From positions 1 to 42,531 of the forward strand of contig JAJVII010000031.1 in NCBI GenBank assembly GCA_022072085.1: a stretch of DNA of 42,531 nt. Direction: 5' to 3'. This DNA comes from Phycisphaerae bacterium. GTDB lineage: Bacteria; Planctomycetota; Phycisphaerae; JAJVII01. Below are positions 39,459 through 42,531 of this stretch, in pieces. A program made the position numbers and the translations under genes. The notes beneath the pieces are model-generated. The model saw only the letters and a program-made list of their open reading frames with translations, was not told where the DNA came from and ran no database searches. Numbering within the stretch: the first letter of the stretch is position 1; every line of letters begins with the position of its first letter.

Positions 39459-40667
39459 ATGAGCCAGGCACGCCGCACCTCGGCTGATCCTGTCACGCCG
39501 CTGACGCAGGATCTCCGCACGCGGATCAGGCGGCAGGTGATCGGGCGATCGCGGCCCGGCGACCGCCTGCCCAGCGAGGCGGTGTTGGCCCGGCAGATGG
39601 GCTGCTCGGTAGGGTCGATCCGCAAAGCGCTGGCGGTCCTGGCCGATGAGGGCCTGGTCGTCCGCCGTCACGGGTCGGGAACCTATGCCAGCGACGCGAT
39701 TCCGCGGCAGAGCGGTACGACCGGGCTGGTCTTCTATGGCACGCCGCGAACGTTCATCACCGACCACTACAGCCAGGAGTCGTACCATGGCATCCTGGCG
39801 GCCGCCGATGCCATCGACCGCCACATCCACATCGTCATGGCTCGCTCGGCCAAGCCCTTCGGACTGGCCGGCTCCATCCGCCGGCGCATCGACACCAGTG
39901 CTCTGGATTCGATCATCTGCCTGGAGATATTCGAGCACACGCTGATGGGCGAGTTGGCCGCCTGGCTGCCCACCGTGGCGATGGACTTCGAGTGCCAGCA
40001 GCGCGGCGTCAGCAGTTGCTCGCTGGATCACGCGCAGAACATGGACGTGGCCGTGGAACACCTGTGGCGGCTGGGGCATCGGCGCATCGGAATGATCGGC
40101 TGGCTCAGCCGGCGCCATTCCGATCCCGCCATTCCAGCGCGGGTGTCGGGTTTCAGTCAGGGGTTGCAGCGTCGCGGACTGCCCATCGACCCGGAGTGGT
40201 TCGTTTCCACGCGGTGGGCCGACGAGGTCGTCGCCGTCATTCGCCGCTGGAAGGCGGCGCCGCGCTCCGCCCGCCCCACGGCGTTTCTCTGCGAGGGGCA
40301 GTTCTGGTCGTATGCTCACGCCTGCGTCCAACTGGGGATCGCCGTTCCGGGCGACCTCAGCCTCTTGAGCCATGACCGCGAGCACTTCTGGCTGACGAAC
40401 TGTGAGGTCCGTCGCGGGCAGAGCGATTCGCGCGACGACGTCTCCATGGCGATCACAGGACAGCCGACCGATCCGCTGACACCGGAACTGGCCCCGCTGC
40501 GGAACATGGCGCCAACGGCGCTGGACCTGCCATTCGGACACATGGGGCAATGGGCGGTCGATGAGATCCAGCGCCGCCTGAGCGACCCCGAAGCTTTGCC
40601 CCGACACGAGAAGTTCCCCACCGGCCTGATTCCGGGCAACTCGGTGGGCCCAGCCAACACTCCATAG
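39459..40667 (+). CDS. GntR-type DNA-binding / LacI-type sensor transcriptional regulator
   Basis: A 402-residue regulator. Residues ~14-75 are a GntR winged helix-turn-helix (LRTRIRRQVIGRSRPGDRLP, LARQMGCSVGSIRKALAVLADEGLVVRRHGSGTY). Residues ~85-350 look like a periplasmic-binding-protein-type sensor as in LacI-family proteins (GILAAADAI, LDSIICLEIFEH, VAMDFECQQRGVSSCSLDH, HLWRLGHRRIGMIGW, GISVPGDLS-like GIAVPGDLSLLSHD). The ligand is probably a sugar. This AraR/GntR-LacI architecture is frequent in polysaccharide-using bacteria. It diverges from the PEP-CTERM gene across an AT-rich spacer with palindromes. It probably controls that gene, itself, or the kelch/sulfatase genes downstream. AGGGGT precedes the ATG; a second in-frame start at 39411 is less likely. 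Confidence 0.85.
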   Translation: MSQARRTSADPVTPLTQDLRTRIRRQVIGRSRPGDRLPSEAVLARQMGCSVGSIRKALAVLADEGLVVRRHGSGTYASDAIPRQSGTTGLVFYGTPRTFITDHYSQESYHGILAAADAIDRHIHIVMARSAKPFGLAGSIRRRIDTSALDSIICLEIFEHTLMGELAAWLPTVAMDFECQQRGVSSCSLDHAQNMDVAVEHLWRLGHRRIGMIGWLSRRHSDPAIPARVSGFSQGLQRRGLPIDPEWFVSTRWADEVVAVIRRWKAAPRSARPTAFLCEGQFWSYAHACVQLGIAVPGDLSLLSHDREHFWLTNCEVRRGQSDSRDDVSMAITGQPTDPLTPELAPLRNMAPTALDLPFGHMGQWAVDEIQRRLSDPEALPRHEKFPTGLIPGNSVGPANTP

Positions 40668-40668
40668 C

Positions 40669-40691
40669 CCCCGGGTCGCGCTTGCCCGGGG
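40669..40691. terminator. Stem-loop between convergent regulator and kelch genes
   Basis: CCCCGGG (40669-40675) and CCCGGGG (40685-40691) form a 7-bp stem with a 9-nt loop, immediately after the regulator stop and 27 bp before the end of the convergent gene. No T run follows on either side, so termination efficiency is uncertain. Confidence 0.45.
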
Positions 40692-40717
40692 CCGACGGCC
40701 GATTCGCCGGATAGTGT

Positions 40718-41971
40718 CTAGCGGGCGCCGCCGCCGAACTCGCCGGTGCGCCCAGCCGCCTCCTGCTCCATCCGCTTGACGTATTCCGGGGGCACGCCGT
40801 TGAGCTTGGCCGGGACCAGTCGCAAGACGTACCACTTCGCATCCCGCGTGTGACAAACGAAGGCGTCCCGGGATTCGTCGTAGGTCAGGTTCTGGTAGAG
40901 TTTCGGCGGGACCGGCTTGGGGGACTCGATCTTCAGCCACTTCTGCTCGCCGGGAAAGTAGACCCAGCACTCGCCGGTGTCCCACGTCTTCGGGTTGACC
41001 TTGCGCCAGCACAACGCCACGTCATGCCGCGGCGCGTAAGCCCAGCCGGGCGCGCTCGCGGGCGGGCCGTCCGGCAGCCGCTTCCATTTGAGGTCCGTGA
41101 CGGACAGCGCCCAGAGCTGCGGCCCGGGCGCGGCGAAGGGGCCGCCGAGCACCTGGCCGCCGTAGAGGAGCACCTGCTTACGCCGGGTATCATAGGTCAT
41201 GGCGGTGCGCAGCCCCAGGCGGGGGCCATCTGCGATCGGCTTCTTCGACCAGGTGCGGGTCTTGAGGTCCATGAACCACGCCGCCTCGTCCGAGGAGACC
41301 CAGCGCACGATGGCGTTCAGGTCCGGGACGAAGGTCATGCAGTCGCTCAGCGACGGGGGCGGCTGTTCGCCCTTGACCTGCTCCCACTTGTTCGCGGCCA
41401 GGTCGAACCGCCACGTGTCGTTGGGGTGCCGGGCCTTGCCGTCGGAACTGGTGGTCTGGTTGGCGCCGGCGCCGAGGTAGACCGCGTTCTCCCCGGGCAC
41501 GAAGGCCACCTCTCCATAGGGGTGCCGCGGGAGAGGCGTGGGCTCGGTCTTGTTCTCCGGCATCTCCACGGTTCGGTAGCCGCCGCTGGCGGATGCCTCC
41601 TTCTTCCAGTTGAACAGGCTCAGCCGCACGATCTCATTCTTGCCCAGGTCCAGGGCCATCAGCGAATTGGCATAGATGTACGTGCCCTCGATCCGGCCGG
41701 GGGCCGCCCAGCGGTCGATGTTTATGATTCGCTTGCCCACCGAATCGTAGACCAGCTTGTTCCAGCTCACCGGGTGGTGACTGCCGCCGCCGGGCGGGGG
41801 CATGTACTTCGGCGCGATCTCCGTCCAAACGTTGGGCTCCAGATCAGGCCGCGATGTCGGGCCGGGCGGATCTCCCGCCGCGACGGGACCCGCCGAGAAT
41901 GCAGCGGGCGGCCTGCAACTGACGGCCAACACGACGGCGAGGAAACCGATCGCCTTCATGCAGTTTCTCAC
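40718..41971 (-). CDS. Exported kelch-type beta-propeller protein
   Basis: A 417-residue protein. The N-terminus is a signal peptide (MKAIGFLAVVLAVSC...AFSAG); LAVSC also resembles a lipobox, so lipid anchoring is possible. Blades are visible as YDSVGKRIINIDRWA, VPGENAVYLGAGANQT with NDTWRFDLAANKWEQV, FVPDLNAIVRWVSSDEAAW with MDLKTRTWSKK, YDTRRKQVLLYGGQ, and YDESRDAFVCHTRDAKWYVL. I place the start at GTG 41971 because GGAGGAGAG lies 7 nt upstream. The ATG at 41959 is four codons later and has no such site. It resembles the kelch protein at 1411-3528 in plan. It lies next to a sulfatase, so it may help bind or process a sulfated glycan. Confidence 0.75.
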   Translation of the reverse strand: MRNCMKAIGFLAVVLAVSCRPPAAFSAGPVAAGDPPGPTSRPDLEPNVWTEIAPKYMPPPGGGSHHPVSWNKLVYDSVGKRIINIDRWAAPGRIEGTYIYANSLMALDLGKNEIVRLSLFNWKKEASASGGYRTVEMPENKTEPTPLPRHPYGEVAFVPGENAVYLGAGANQTTSSDGKARHPNDTWRFDLAANKWEQVKGEQPPPSLSDCMTFVPDLNAIVRWVSSDEAAWFMDLKTRTWSKKPIADGPRLGLRTAMTYDTRRKQVLLYGGQVLGGPFAAPGPQLWALSVTDLKWKRLPDGPPASAPGWAYAPRHDVALCWRKVNPKTWDTGECWVYFPGEQKWLKIESPKPVPPKLYQNLTYDESRDAFVCHTRDAKWYVLRLVPAKLNGVPPEYVKRMEQEAAGRTGEFGGGAR

Positions 41972-42193
41972 GGCGCTTCTCTCCTCCTCACTTGGCCCGC
42001 AGCCTGCGGGGTCGGGTCTCAGTAGCGCATGCTGCCTTGCCCGGCCGCGGCGGCAGCGGCGCCCAACGGGGCGGACGGACGTCGGGAACGTGGTGAAGCC
42101 CGCAGTGATGCTGCCGGGGATTCTCTCTCTCTCAATCCAGTCCACCTTGCCGGGCACGCCGCCACTGATCCGGCAACGATCCGCCGCCGAGGA

Positions 42194-42531
42194 TCAGTCC
42201 AGGCCAGTCCCGGGCCGCAGCGGCTCCGGCGTCGCCGGCACCGAACCGCCATTGGTGCGCCCGGCGGGCAGCGGTCTCGCGGATCCGCCGCCGAATTCGC
42301 CGAACGGGTAGCTGTAGGTCGAGCAGTGTTCCCGCAGCAGGGCCTGCAATTCCTTGACCGTTGCGGCTTGAGCCGGGTCCTTGAACAGGTTCTTCTTCTC
42401 GTCGGGGTCGGCCTTCAGGTCGAACAGCAGATCGTTCTGGCCGCCGTAAACATTCCGCATTCTCGTATCCGGGTAGCCCTTCACGCTGCGAACGGCGATA
42501 TACTTCCATCGCTCGGTGCGAACCGCCCGGG
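42194..42531 (-). CDS. Sulfatase, C-terminal part only
   Basis: The last ~112 residues of a protein that enters from beyond the right edge of the window. The visible sequence AVRTERWKYIAV...DLLFDLKADPDEKKNLFKDP is the C-terminal signature shared by many type I (formylglycine) sulfatases: a substrate-side strand, then the DLxxDPxExxNL motif. The active-site Cys/Ser-x-Pro-x-Arg motif and signal peptide are outside the window. After the motif there is a non-conserved Gly/Pro-rich tail. The 222-bp spacer to the kelch gene holds nothing I can identify, and the two genes are likely in one minus-strand unit. Confidence 0.8.
   Translation of the reverse strand, partial: RAVRTERWKYIAVRSVKGYPDTRMRNVYGGQNDLLFDLKADPDEKKNLFKDPAQAATVKELQALLREHCSTYSYPFGEFGGGSARPLPAGRTNGGSVPATPEPLRPGTGLD

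Noticed and set aside
42019-42193. A gene in the spacer between the kelch protein and the sulfatase
   Set aside because: Frames here are Arg/Ala/Pro-rich without motifs or ribosome binding sites. I see nothing functional in it.

Overview
The window is about 42.5 kb of GC-rich, densely packed bacterial chromosome that reads as mostly vertical, single-copy genome. It suggests a diderm of the Planctomycetota, most likely Phycisphaerae or a relative. The evidence is a fused LpxC-FabZ protein, a complete BamA/Skp/Lpx outer-membrane block, a PEP-CTERM protein, secreted kelch proteins and a sulfatase, all at high GC. The assignment is inferred from gene content, not from a marker tree.

Layout. (1) 1-8.2 kb: glmU, a secreted kelch protein, prs, an inverted-repeat element, then rplY-pth-rpsF-ssb-rpsR-rplI, ending in a strong stem-loop. 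(2) 8.3-18.4 kb: dnaB, then the envelope block bamA, ompH/skp, lpxD, lpxC-fabZ, two tandem lpxA-like genes and a Gfo/Idh/MocA oxidoreductase that may be GnnA-like. (3) 18.4-23.6 kb, minus strand: mfd followed by a parvulin-type foldase lipoprotein. (4) 23.75-30.3 kb, plus strand: galE, a small membrane TPR protein, an endonuclease/exonuclease/phosphatase-fold lipoprotein, a beta-propeller protein, a lipoprotein built from the periplasmic domains of an RND transporter but with no transmembrane helices, and a DUF354 glycosyltransferase-like protein. (5) 30.4-37.8 kb: a zinc-ribbon protein, a large GH42-like protein, an exported protein with a duplicated domain, and an O-acetylhomoserine sulfhydrylase. 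(6) 37.8-42.5 kb: a PEP-CTERM surface protein divergent from a GntR/LacI-type regulator, then a second kelch protein and the C-terminus of a sulfatase, both on the minus strand.

How the genes fit together. GlmU makes UDP-GlcNAc, which LpxA/LpxC/LpxD turn into lipid A precursor. Skp and the parvulin lipoprotein chaperone outer-membrane proteins to BamA. The adjacent oxidoreductase could supply a 3-amino sugar variant for lipid A. Region 4 looks like an envelope or glycan-related accessory cluster of unknown purpose. Region 6 looks like a regulated module for sulfated polysaccharide use or surface display.

The strongest candidate for something undescribed is the helix-free RND porter lipoprotein at 27347-29242. 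Second is a set of quasi-palindromic spacer elements (4556-4769, 14121-14192, 15519-15539, 23598-23752). Two of these run up to start codons that have no visible Shine-Dalgarno sequence. No rRNA, tRNA, CRISPR array, transposase or phage gene was recognised.
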